The notes beneath the pieces were generated by a model. The model worked only from the letters and a program-made list of their open reading frames with translations, had not been told where the DNA came from and searched no databases. This document shows positions 26,598 through 34,295 of a DNA stretch of 64,000 bases, in pieces. Within the stretch, counting starts at the first letter, position 1. Each line of letters begins with the position of its first letter. This stretch comes from Collinsella sp. AF08-23 (GTDB taxonomy: Bacteria; Actinomycetota; Coriobacteriia; Coriobacteriales; Coriobacteriaceae), in contig NZ_QUHV01000001.1 in the NCBI RefSeq assembly GCF_003479805.1, positions 186,001 to 250,000 on the forward strand, in the 5' to 3' direction. A program made the translations under genes and the position numbers.

Positions 26598-26671
26598 CAT
26601 CTACTGATATACTTTCAGTAACAATTCCTATTCTGGCGCGTTGGGGCGTCAAACAAGAAAAGGAGAACACC

Positions 26672-26923
26672 ATGAAGGTCGCTGATATCCCGCAGGCGCA
26701 GGCCGACAATCTCGTGAGCATGATCGACGCGTACGCCGAGAAGGGTGGCCACCACCTGAACGTCAACGTGTTCAACCGTGACACGCTTCTCGACGCCCAG
26801 GCCCATCCGGAGAAGTACCCGCAGCTCACCGTGCGTGTTTCCGGCTATGCCGTTAACTTCCACAACCTCACGAAGGATCAGCAGGACGAGGTCATCTCCC
26901 GTACCTTCCACGAGGGCTTCTAA
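26672..26923 (+). CDS. grcA: Autonomous glycyl-radical subunit of pyruvate formate-lyase (GrcA-like)
   Basis: An 83-residue protein equivalent to the C-terminal ~70 residues of PflB. It contains [35 protein letters not shown] with the radical glycine G58, and [14 protein letters not shown]. In E. coli, GrcA (YfiD) repairs oxygen-cleaved PFL, but there the main enzyme keeps its own glycine. Here the upstream PflB ends before this domain, so this protein should be an obligatory subunit. AAAGGAGA precedes the ATG, and a terminator follows. Confidence 0.93.
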   Translation: MKVADIPQAQADNLVSMIDAYAEKGGHHLNVNVFNRDTLLDAQAHPEKYPQLTVRVSGYAVNFHNLTKDQQDEVISRTFHEGF

Positions 26924-26950
26924 TTCGCGATAGCAGAGCGAATGTGACGA

Positions 26951-26983
26951 GACGGGCGGCAGGGTAACCTGGCGCCCGTCTTT
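26951..26983 (+). terminator. Terminator after glycyl-radical subunit gene
   Basis: GACGGGCG at 26951-26958 pairs with CGCCCGTC at 26973-26980, followed by TTTG. It separates the PFL structural genes from pflA. Confidence 0.7.
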
Positions 26984-27023
26984 GCGCATGGGGGCTTCCA
27001 ATGACCCATTGAAGATATGAGTT

Positions 27024-27243
27024 TACAAAAAACGACAATGTGTACCGCCGGGTAGCGTGTCTATCCCAAAGCGTGTTCGTTTCAGCGCGTATCCGCGTAC
27101 AATTGCGCGAAATGTGGGATCAACGCCGGCATGCGAGCAGATCTGATCGTTAAACATGGCGCAAATGCGCAAGGGCACCGATCTGGCATCGCCAAATCGC
27201 CGTTAAGACGCGAAATTTGGTACACATTGTCGTTTTTTGTATG
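27024..27243. mobile_element. MITE-like element with 23-bp perfect terminal inverted repeats
   Basis: Segments 27024-27046 and 27221-27243 are perfect inverted repeats, each ending in TA outward. Without that TA they are CAAAAAACGACAATGTGTACC-type ends, 21 bp, flanked by TA dinucleotides, as expected for a Tc1/mariner/IS630-type TA target duplication. The 174-bp interior has several short inverted repeats but no open frame of note. A structured RNA is an alternative. Confidence 0.6.
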
Positions 27244-27390
27244 TCAAAGCTGATGGCTTAGGCGATCTTCATTGCGGCTGCGAGGAAGATTTCGCTGAAG
27301 GCGTTGGGGCAATGGATGTCCAACAGGGTATGATACCTAGCGGTTAAATGTGACTGCGTTGGATACCGCAGATGAAGGGGGAGATGGCTC

Positions 27391-28209
27391 ATGGCGCGTG
27401 TGCAGTTGGACGGCTTGCAGGACCAGGTATCGAGCTACGCGCTCGGGCGTGTGCACTCGATTGAAAGCATGGGTACGGTCGACGGGCCCGGTGTGCGATT
27501 CGTGGTGTTCACCCAGGGATGCCCCATGCGCTGCGCATATTGCCACAATCCCGACACGTGGGCCGTGGGCGAGGGTGTGGGCACCCCGGTGACGGTCGAA
27601 CGCATCATGAGCGAATTCGAGAGCAACCGCCCGTTTTACCGCACGGGCGGGATCACAGTCACGGGTGGAGAGCCCCTGCTGCAGCCGGAGTTCGTGGGCG
27701 ATCTTTTCAAGGCGATGCACGACAACCCCAACGGGCGCGTCCACACGTGCCTGGACAGCTGCGGTTATGCGTACAATCCCAAGCGTCCGGAGCGGTTCGA
27801 GAACGTGCTCTCGGAGACCGATCTCGTCCTACTCGATATCAAGCACAGCGATCCGCAGGGGCATAAGGACCTGACCCGCTGCGCACCGGACAACATCATC
27901 GCGTTCGGTGACGAGCTCGCGCGACGCGGGATCAAGGTCGTCATTCGCCATGTGGTTGTCCCCGGGATCACCGACACGGTCGAGGAATGCGAGGCACTCG
28001 GAAGGCTGATCGCGCCCTGGCGCAATGTGGTGGGGCTGGAACTCCTGCCGTATCACACCATGGGCATCGTGAAGTACGAGCAGCTTGGGATCGAGTATCC
28101 GCTCAAGGATGTGCCGGCTATGGACAAGGGTCGCATTCCCGAGTTGCGCGAAGCGGTCCTGCATGGGCTGCGTATGGGCAGGGCAGCGGAACACAACTGC
28201 CAGGGTTAG
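27391..28209 (+). CDS. pflA: Pyruvate formate-lyase activating enzyme
   Basis: A 272-residue radical SAM protein. The cluster motif CPMRCAYC (C44, C48, C51) holds the [4Fe-4S] centre that cleaves S-adenosylmethionine, and TGGEPLLQ follows. Length matches PflA. It would place the radical on G58 of the separate small subunit rather than on PflB itself. It has its own leader, separated from the structural genes by a terminator and the MITE-like element. GGGGGAGA lies upstream of the start. Confidence 0.95.
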   Translation: MARVQLDGLQDQVSSYALGRVHSIESMGTVDGPGVRFVVFTQGCPMRCAYCHNPDTWAVGEGVGTPVTVERIMSEFESNRPFYRTGGITVTGGEPLLQPEFVGDLFKAMHDNPNGRVHTCLDSCGYAYNPKRPERFENVLSETDLVLLDIKHSDPQGHKDLTRCAPDNIIAFGDELARRGIKVVIRHVVVPGITDTVEECEALGRLIAPWRNVVGLELLPYHTMGIVKYEQLGIEYPLKDVPAMDKGRIPELREAVLHGLRMGRAAEHNCQG

Positions 28210-28293
28210 CCGGGTTGCCCGACGGACCGGAAGCCCCCCGCGCGGGCGAATGATCCGACGGCGGGGAAGGCTAAACGGGAGCTTCAGTGCAAA

Positions 28294-28335
28294 CAAAAAG
28301 GCAGCGCCGGTGGAGAGACCTGGCGCCGCCTTTTG
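28294..28335. terminator. Bidirectional terminator between pflA and aldo/keto reductase
   Basis: CAAAAAGGCAGCGCC at 28294-28308 pairs with GGCGCCGCCTTTTG at 28322-28335 with one mismatch. A-tract and T-tract flank the stem, so it works in both directions between convergent genes. Confidence 0.75.
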
Positions 28336-28444
28336 TGAGGGGTGGAGTACTAGTGATGTACCCGCATGCTCCCCATCGAAAACGGTTTTCAACTCGTTCA
28401 TGATGTCAGCACCGTTTGTGCACGTCACGAACACATTTGCCGTC

Positions 28445-29383
28445 TTATGGCAGGTCGTTACCCGCGGCGATATAAAGGTCGTACCATTCCTGGCGAGTAA
28501 GCTCGACATCGGCACCGGGGGCGATGGCGCGAATGCGCTCGGGATCCATTGAACCCGAGATAACCTGCATGCGGGCGGGATGACGCAAGATCCAGGCGAT
28601 TGCAACGGCTTCTTTGGAGACGCCCCGCTCCTCGGCGATCTGAGCCAAGACGCCGTTGAGCTCGGCGAACTGCTCGTTATCGATGAAGGTTCCTGCGAAC
28701 ATGCCGTACTGAAGAGGACTCCAGGCCTGGATGGTCATGCCTGTGAGCTGCGCGTAGGAGAGCGCACCGCCATCACGGTCGGCCGCGGCGTCGTCCTCCA
28801 TGTTCTCGTGCATCTGCATGCGCACCATGCCGGCATGGCACAGGCCGAACTGGAGCTGGTTGACCTCGAGCTTCTGATCGAGATTGGCCTGGAGCATCTC
28901 GCAGCTCCAGGGGCCCATGTTGCTCACGCCGATGTGGCGCGCCATGCCGGAGTCGACGATGTGGGCCATGGTGTCGCCGAGCTCGTCGAGGTCGCAGAGG
29001 GCGTCGAGGCGATGCAGGAGCACGAAGTCGACGTGGTCGGTCTGCAGGCGCTCGAGTTCGGCCTCGAGCGAGGAGAGCAGGTGGTCGCGCGAGAAGTCGT
29101 AGATGCCGTTGCGCTTCCCGGTGAAGTCGGGAGCGATGCCGAATTTGGTCTGGAGGATGACATCGTCGCGGGCGACCCCGAGGTCGTGCAGGGCCTGCCC
29201 CAGGACGCGTGAGCTTTCGCCCGCACCGTAGATGTCGGCGGAATCGAAGAAGTTCATCCCGCAGTTGAGTGCCGTCTGGACGATGTCGCGGGCCTCATCG
29301 CGCGTTTTTCCAGCCATGCGCATGACGCCCATTGCGATGCGGCTCGCCTCGTACTCAGTCGATCCGATTGTTTGGTAGTTCAT
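28445..29383 (-). CDS. Aldo/keto reductase
   Basis: A 312-residue NAD(P)H-dependent reductase with a TIM barrel. The catalytic tetrad is visible: D and Y in FFDSADIYG, K in QTKFGI, and H in LLHRLD. The C-terminal ISGSMDPERI is the cofactor-binding region. The start at 29383 has GAAGGG upstream; a longer frame to 29497 has no site. On the reverse strand, TTGACA near 29480 begins a dyad TGACAGC/GCTGTCA that could be its promoter/operator. It may detoxify carbonyls; substrate unknown. Confidence 0.85.
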   Translation of the reverse strand: MNYQTIGSTEYEASRIAMGVMRMAGKTRDEARDIVQTALNCGMNFFDSADIYGAGESSRVLGQALHDLGVARDDVILQTKFGIAPDFTGKRNGIYDFSRDHLLSSLEAELERLQTDHVDFVLLHRLDALCDLDELGDTMAHIVDSGMARHIGVSNMGPWSCEMLQANLDQKLEVNQLQFGLCHAGMVRMQMHENMEDDAAADRDGGALSYAQLTGMTIQAWSPLQYGMFAGTFIDNEQFAELNGVLAQIAEERGVSKEAVAIAWILRHPARMQVISGSMDPERIRAIAPGADVELTRQEWYDLYIAAGNDLP

Positions 29384-29530
29384 GGGGTTCCCTTCGAGGT
29401 ATGGGCGAATGCCGGAAACAAGCATCATAGCCATGATAGAACTTGAGTAAGGGATCGTGACAGCTGACGAAAGCCTGCTGTCAATACCAAATCGCAAGTT
29501 TTGCAGAACGACTACGTCCTCAGTTGGAAA

Positions 29531-30412
29531 TTAGAGGTACTCGATCTGTGCGCCTTCGGTGTCGCAGGTGAGGATGTGGGTTTCGCAGGCGGGGAAGGCC
29601 TCGCGGAGGCGCACCTGCAGGAACTTGGCGACGATAGTATCGTCAGTCACAGCCATGAGGGTCGATCCGGAGCCGGAGATCCACAGCGTTCCCGCCCCGC
29701 CCTCCAGGCACGTGGCGCGGATGGCATCGTAGTCGGGGATGAGTGCCCGGCGATAGGGCTCCTGCAGGCGATCGTCGTTCGCGTCGGCGATGAGCGCGAG
29801 GTCGCCCGTCTCCAGACCGCGCGTCATGCCGGCGATACGGCCCATCTGCCACACCGCGTTCGAGAGCGGCACCTCCTGCGGAACCACCTTGCGCGCCTCG
29901 CTCGTATGGACCTCGTAGGGCGGGATGATGGTGATGAAGCGCAAGCGATCGCTCACGTCATAGCGAAGGCAGCGCGGCAGGCCGCCCTCGGGCGTGAAGG
30001 AACACACGGCACCGCCCAAGATCGCGGGGGCCACATTGTCGGGATGCCCCTCGACGGACGTGGCGATGCGGACGAGCTCAGCGCGGTCGACGGTATGGCC
30101 GGTGAGGGCGGCTGCTGCCATGATGCCAGCGACCACGCAGGTGGAGCTGCTGCCGAGACCGCGCGCCACGGGCACCTCGGTATGGATGTCGAGCTTGACC
30201 GGGAAGGGCTCCTCACCCCACTCCCGCAGGGCGTCGACGAAAGAGACGTACACGAGGTTGTTCTCGCTTTGGAACTCCACAGGGCAACCCGTGATTTCGA
30301 GTTCGTCCGAGCGTTCGAAGGTGAAATGCGAGTACAGCGACACGGCCATACCGAGCGTGTCATAGCCGATGCCGAGGTTCGCACTCGTAGCGGGAACAGT
30401 GATCTTGATCAT
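29531..30412 (-). CDS. thrB: Homoserine kinase
   Basis: A 293-residue GHMP kinase that phosphorylates homoserine on the path to threonine. The N-terminal VPATSANLGIGYDTLG and the ATP-binding PVARGLGSSSTCVVAG are diagnostic, and the C-terminal WISGSGSTLMAV completes the fold. GAAGGAG precedes the ATG at 30412. Threonine synthase lies nearby on the same strand but is separated by a forward-strand gene, so they are not co-transcribed. Confidence 0.95.
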   Translation of the reverse strand: MIKITVPATSANLGIGYDTLGMAVSLYSHFTFERSDELEITGCPVEFQSENNLVYVSFVDALREWGEEPFPVKLDIHTEVPVARGLGSSSTCVVAGIMAAAALTGHTVDRAELVRIATSVEGHPDNVAPAILGGAVCSFTPEGGLPRCLRYDVSDRLRFITIIPPYEVHTSEARKVVPQEVPLSNAVWQMGRIAGMTRGLETGDLALIADANDDRLQEPYRRALIPDYDAIRATCLEGGAGTLWISGSGSTLMAVTDDTIVAKFLQVRLREAFPACETHILTCDTEGAQIEYL

Positions 30413-30464
30413 GGGGCTCTCCTTCTTGAGGATGAAACTCACCTTACTATCCTATCAGGGGCTG

Positions 30465-30493
30465 TTCTTAAGGCATGAGCGCGCGGGTACAAT
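30465..30493 (+). promoter_or_regulatory. Promoter of the DUF4160-remnant/DUF2442 locus
   Basis: TTCTTA at 30465-30470 and TACAAT at 30488-30493 are separated by 17 bp. Confidence 0.5.
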
Positions 30494-30528
30494 AAAGTTA
30501 CTTTTCACGCCGTTGAAATGAGTGCCTA

Positions 30529-30627
30529 TGCCGGTTATTGCATTGTTTTTGGGAAGATGAATTGATGCAAAATTGGGAATTGGCGGCTGCGGGCAAGCCT
30601 CTCAATCCAATTGATCCTTTGATGTAG
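30529..30627 (+). pseudogene. Remnant of a DUF4160 gene
   Basis: ATG at 30529 opens MPVIALFLG, like the start of DUF4160 proteins, but stops within eleven codons. In another frame, up to TAG at 30625-30627, the sequence reads MQNWELAAAGKPLNPIDPLM, matching the typical DUF4160 ending (W-E-L...G-K-P-L...I-x-P-L). The core, including the usual PPHFH motif, is gone. DUF4160 and DUF2442 genes are usually adjacent, and the intact DUF2442 gene follows by 10 bp, which supports an internal deletion. Confidence 0.6.
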
Positions 30628-30637
30628 GAGGTGCCAC

Positions 30638-30937
30638 ATGGAGTATTTGCCCCGCGTTGTCCAGGCGCTCGCCGGCGACGATTATACCGTGTATGCGTAT
30701 TTCTCTGACGGGTCGGTGCGCCGTGCAGACATCAAGCCCCTCATCGAGCGGGGCGGTGTATTTGCCCGCCTATCAGATGAAGATTTCTTTTCAAACAGGT
30801 TGACAGTTATGAATGACGCCGTTGCGTGGGACGTTGCCGGAAACCATGATGAAGCTGCTTGTATTGATTTGGACCCTTGGAGCATGTACGAGACGAGCGA
30901 GTGCGTTGCCGATCCGCTCGCCGAAGAGGCGGCCTAA
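30638..30937 (+). CDS. DUF2442 domain protein
   Basis: A 99-residue protein: YLPRVVQALAGDDYTVYAYFSDGSVRRADIKP and FFSNRLTV...DVAGNHDEACIDLDP follow the DUF2442 pattern. Such proteins are commonly encoded beside DUF4160 proteins in small two-gene loci suspected to be toxin-antitoxin-like; function is not established. Here the partner is a remnant, so this may be an orphan. The ribosome site TAGGAGG overlaps the remnant's stop codon. Confidence 0.85.
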   Translation: MEYLPRVVQALAGDDYTVYAYFSDGSVRRADIKPLIERGGVFARLSDEDFFSNRLTVMNDAVAWDVAGNHDEAACIDLDPWSMYETSECVADPLAEEAA

Positions 30938-30979
30938 CTCTCACTATCACGGCGACTTAAGCATGGGTAGTATGCTCAA

Positions 30980-31087
30980 GTTCCGGCGTGTTTCGTCCGC
31001 CGCGAGTTCCGCATGAGCCGAAGGCCACCTTAAGTGGCCTTCGTGCGAGTCAGGATTGTTCGAGCGCCGGATGAAACACGCCGGAAC
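30980..31087. repeat. Large nested palindrome (possible family A, copy 3)
   Basis: Arms at 30980-30999 and 31068-31087 match at 19 of 20 positions. An inner hairpin, GAAGGCCAC-CTTAA-GTGGCCTTC, sits at the apex. TTCCGCA is present to its left as in the two family A copies, but the right-hand GAGGAC-GTTT is missing. It lies between the convergent DUF2442 and thrC genes. Confidence 0.7.
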
Positions 31088-31102
31088 CCATATACGTATC
31101 TT

Positions 31103-32617
31103 CTACAGCGCTGTGGCAGCGTTCTCCACGTACGTGGGCATATCGTCGATATCGACCACGTCGGTGTGGAGGACGGGCTTGTCCTGGAGCGTGGAAAGCT
31201 GCTCGGGCGCGGTGGTATCGGTCGCCTTGGCGAGGACGTCCATGCAGGCGAAGTCGCTCGGAGGACAGAACAGGCCGAGCGCCCCGGCGACGGCGCGGGG
31301 GAACTTGTAGGGGCTCGCCGTGGAGAGCAGGATGCGCGCCTTGGCATCCGGGGCGGCGGGTTGCTCAGCCAGGACGTGGAAGCCGCATGCAGTGTGCGGG
31401 TCGATCACGTAGCCGTTCGCGTCCCAGCACTCCTTGATGGCGTTCGCGACCTGGTCCTCGTCGGCCCAACCGCATCCGAAGACCTCCTGGATGCGGGCGA
31501 GCAAGTCGGCGGGCAGGGTGTAGGAACCCTCGCCGCTGAGGCTTTCCATGAGCTGCGCGACCAGTTCGCAGTTGCCGTCGCTCAGGTAGTAGAGCATGCG
31601 CTCGAGGTTGGACGAGATGAGGATATCCATGCTCGGCGACGTCGTGGTGTAGAAGGGGCGCTGACGGTCGTAGGTACCGGTGGTGAGGAAATCGTAGAGC
31701 ACGTTGTTCTTATCGCTTGCCACGACGAGCTTGGCCACGGGCAGACCCATGCGCTTGGCGTAGTAGCCGGCGAGGATGTCGCCGAAGTTGCCGGTGGGCA
31801 CGCAGAACTCGACCGCATCGCCCGGCTCGATGGCGCCTGCGCGCAGGAGCTGAGCATAGGCAGCGAAGTAATACACGACCTGCGGCACCAGGCGGCCGAC
31901 GTTGATGGAGTTGGCACTGGAGAGCATCACGCCCTGCTCTGCCAGGTGCTCGGCGAGCTCGATGTCGCCGAAGATGCGCTTGACGGCGCTCTGAGCGTCA
32001 TCGAAGTTGCCGCGCACCCCGCAGACGGTGACGTTGCCGCCCTCTTGCGTACTCATCTGGAGTTCCTGCACGCGGGAGACCTTGCCCTCTGGATAGAAGA
32101 CGGTGATGCCCACACCGGGCGCGTCGGCAAAGCCGGCAAGCGCCGCCTTTCCGGTGTCACCCGAGGTCGCGGTGACGATTTGGATCTTGGCGGGCGCATC
32201 CTCAGCGGCGGAGTCAGCCGTGCGGGCCATGAGGCGGGGGAGCATCTGCAGGGCAACGTCCTTGAACGCACTGGTGGGGCCGTGCCAGAGCTCGAGGACG
32301 TAGGAGGGCACGCCATCGGCGTTGGGGGCCTGCGCGAGCGGCACCACGGGGGTGACTTCGTCGCTGGCAAAGGTGCCCTCGTAGGCCTCGCAAACGCAGG
32401 CGGCGATCTCGTCGGCGCTGTAGTCGGGCAGGAGCGCGCCGAGCACCTCGCGTGCGAGCTCGAAGTAGTCCTTGGAGGCGAGGCTGGCGAGGTTGATGGT
32501 GGCCTCGCCCAGCGCGTCGCTCACGTACAGACCGCCGTCCGGCGCGATGCCGCGTCGAATCGCCTGCTTGGAGCTGAGCTCAGATGTACGTGAACGCGTG
32601 CTGTGGTACGTCGCCAT
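31103..32617 (-). CDS. thrC: Threonine synthase
   Basis: A 504-residue PLP enzyme converting O-phosphohomoserine to threonine. The PLP lysine is K119 in GPTSAFKD, and the phosphate-binding TATSGDTGKAAL follows. The long form with an N-terminal ~90-residue domain (YHSTRSRTSELSSKQAI, IAPDGGLYV) is the E. coli/yeast type. It is divergent from lysC. The reverse-strand start is at the edge of the 240-bp thrC-lysC region, which must hold both promoters. Confidence 0.96.
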   Translation of the reverse strand: MATYHSTRSRTSELSSKQAIRRGIAPDGGLYVSDALGEATINLASLASKDYFELAREVLGALLPDYSADEIAACVCEAYEGTFASDEVTPVVPLAQAPNADGVPSYVLELWHGPTSAFKDVALQMLPRLMARTADSAAEDAPAKIQIVTATSGDTGKAALAGFADAPGVGITVFYPEGKVSRVQELQMSTQEGGNVTVCGVRGNFDDAQSAVKRIFGDIELAEHLAEQGVMLSSANSINVGRLVPQVVYYFAAYAQLLRAGAIEPGDAVEFCVPTGNFGDILAGYYAKRMGLPVAKLVVASDKNNVLYDFLTTGTYDRQRPFYTTTSPSMDILISSNLERMLYYLSDGNCELVAQLMESLSGEGSYTLPADLLARIQEVFGCGWADEDQVANAIKECWDANGYVIDPHTACGFHVLAEQPAAPDAKARILLSTASPYKFPRAVAGALGLFCPPSDFACMDVLAKATDTTAPEQLSTLQDKPVLHTDVVDIDDMPTYVENAATAL

Positions 32618-32858
32618 ACTGCGATCTCCTCACAATTGGGTGCATAGATGGAGCTCATGGTACCAGAGCGTCCCGCTCCGGCTGGCTAAAGTGAACGCAG
32701 GCGCGGGCCTTTACAGCGCCATTCCACATGACGTTCTTTATTTGGAAACAATGGTGACACCTTTGAGCTGCCCTACTAGCTCATGGTAAAGTGGCAGCCT
32801 ACGTGTCATGTCGCGCTGCCCGTTTGCGGCACGCGCTGGGGAGGGGTTTCTGCGCACC
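32618..32858. promoter_or_regulatory. thrC/lysC divergent control region
   Basis: The region holds both promoters. In the forward direction TTGAGC near 32762 with a TAAAGT-like element near 32786 is a weak candidate, and GAGCT...AGCTC forms a short dyad across it. No leader peptide rich in threonine or lysine codons and no lysine riboswitch was recognised. Confidence 0.35.
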
Positions 32859-34223
32859 ATGATCAAGATCACCAAATTTGGCGGTTCGTCCGTCGCCGAC
32901 GCCGAGCATTTCCGCAAGATCAAGGCGATTATCGACGCCGACCCGGCACGCCGCTTCGTGGTGGTGAGTGCGTGCGGACGCCGTTCCAAGGCCGACACCA
33001 AGGTCACCGACCTGCTGTATCTCGTAGACGCTCACGTGAACTACCACGTTTCCTGCGAGGACCTGCTTACCGACATCGGCCAGCGCTATTTCGACATCGC
33101 CGACGAGTTGAACCTCGACTATCCGATCCGCGATGAGTTCGCGGCGTTTGCCGAGCGCGCCCGTACCGGCGGGTACACCACCGAGGAGCTTGTGAGCCGC
33201 GGTGAGTACTTCACTGCGCGCCTCATGGCCGAGTACCTGGGGCTGCCGTTCATCGACGCTGCGGATATGGTCGCCTTCCACCACGACGGCACGCTCTCAA
33301 TGAAGCGCACGGCGGAGCTCGTCAAGGAAAACGCCCGCGAAGGCGGATTCGTCATGCCCGGCTTCTACGGTGCCACCAAGGAGGGTAAGATCCGCCTGCT
33401 CGACCGCGGCGGCGGAGACATCTCCGGCTCCATCCTCGCCCAGTGCCTGGAGGCTGATCTCTACGAGAACTGGACGGACGTCTCGGGCTTCCTCTCCGCC
33501 GATCCTCGCATCGTGCCGGGCGCGCAGCCCATTCCCCGCATCACCTACGAGGAGCTTCGCGAACTCTCCTACATGGGCGCGAGCGTCCTGCATGAGGAGG
33601 CCGTCTTCCCCGTGCGCGATGCCGGCATCCCGCTCGTGATCAAAAACACCAATGCGCCCGAGGATCCGGGCACCATCATTTCCGAGACCGCCAAAGAGGG
33701 CGATTCCGAGCCCATCATCACCGGCATCGCCGGCAAGCGCGGGTTCCTCGCCATCAACGTCTCGCGTGACCGCACCAAGAGCCGCATTGGCTTCATGCGT
33801 CGTGCCCTGTCCGTCTTTGAGCGCTATGGTGTCTCGGTCGAGCACATGCCCACGGGTGTGGACCAGTTTGCCGCAGTCGTTCAGGCCGCCGACGTCAAGG
33901 ACTCCCTGTACTCGCTCGTTTCCGATATCCAGGAGGAAGTCGAGCCGCTGGAGATTGAGGTTGTCGAGAATCTGGCGCTCATTGCGACGGTTGGCCGCAA
34001 CCTGCGCGGGCGCGCCGGTATCTCGGGGCACCTGTTCGGCAAGCTGGGCGAGGCGGGCGTGAGCGTCCGCATGATCACCCAGGGCTGCGACGAGATCAAC
34101 ATCATCGTCGGCGTCGAGGAGCGCGATTTTGACCGCGCCATCAAGACCATTTACGAGGCGTTCTCCGATGAGAACGGCATTGTTACCACGGCCGATCTCG
34201 AGCCGACGCCGAGCCCGTTTTAA
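32859..34223 (+). CDS. lysC: Aspartate kinase
   Basis: A 454-residue aspartokinase, the first step of lysine, methionine and threonine synthesis. The N-terminal ITKFGGSSVADAEHF and VVVSACGRRSKADTKVTDLL are kinase motifs; RGGGDISGS and DVSGFLSADPRIV complete the active site. Two ACT domains occupy the last ~150 residues, so feedback inhibition is expected. The start is placed at 32859, with GGGGAGGGG about a dozen bases upstream; an earlier in-frame ATG at 32808 adds 17 residues without family similarity. The next gene is asd. Confidence 0.95.
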   Translation: MIKITKFGGSSVADAEHFRKIKAIIDADPARRFVVVSACGRRSKADTKVTDLLYLVDAHVNYHVSCEDLLTDIGQRYFDIADELNLDYPIRDEFAAFAERARTGGYTTEELVSRGEYFTARLMAEYLGLPFIDAADMVAFHHDGTLSMKRTAELVKENAREGGFVMPGFYGATKEGKIRLLDRGGGDISGSILAQCLEADLYENWTDVSGFLSADPRIVPGAQPIPRITYEELRELSYMGASVLHEEAVFPVRDAGIPLVIKNTNAPEDPGTIISETAKEGDSEPIITGIAGKRGFLAINVSRDRTKSRIGFMRRALSVFERYGVSVEHMPTGVDQFAAVVQAADVKDSLYSLVSDIQEEVEPLEIEVVENLALIATVGRNLRGRAGISGHLFGKLGEAGVSVRMITQGCDEINIIVGVEERDFDRAIKTIYEAFSDENGIVTTADLEPTPSPF

Positions 34224-34295
34224 GCAGAGCATGCGCCCGCTCGTCACGTCATGTGAGGGTGGCATTCGACATATCCTTTTGAGAAGGGGGACAAC

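Noticed and set aside
24416..26923. PFL split caused by a frameshift or sequencing error
   Set aside because: The large ORF ends in its own non-homologous tail, 141 bases with a hairpin and a ribosome site follow, and the small ORF starts with its own ATG.
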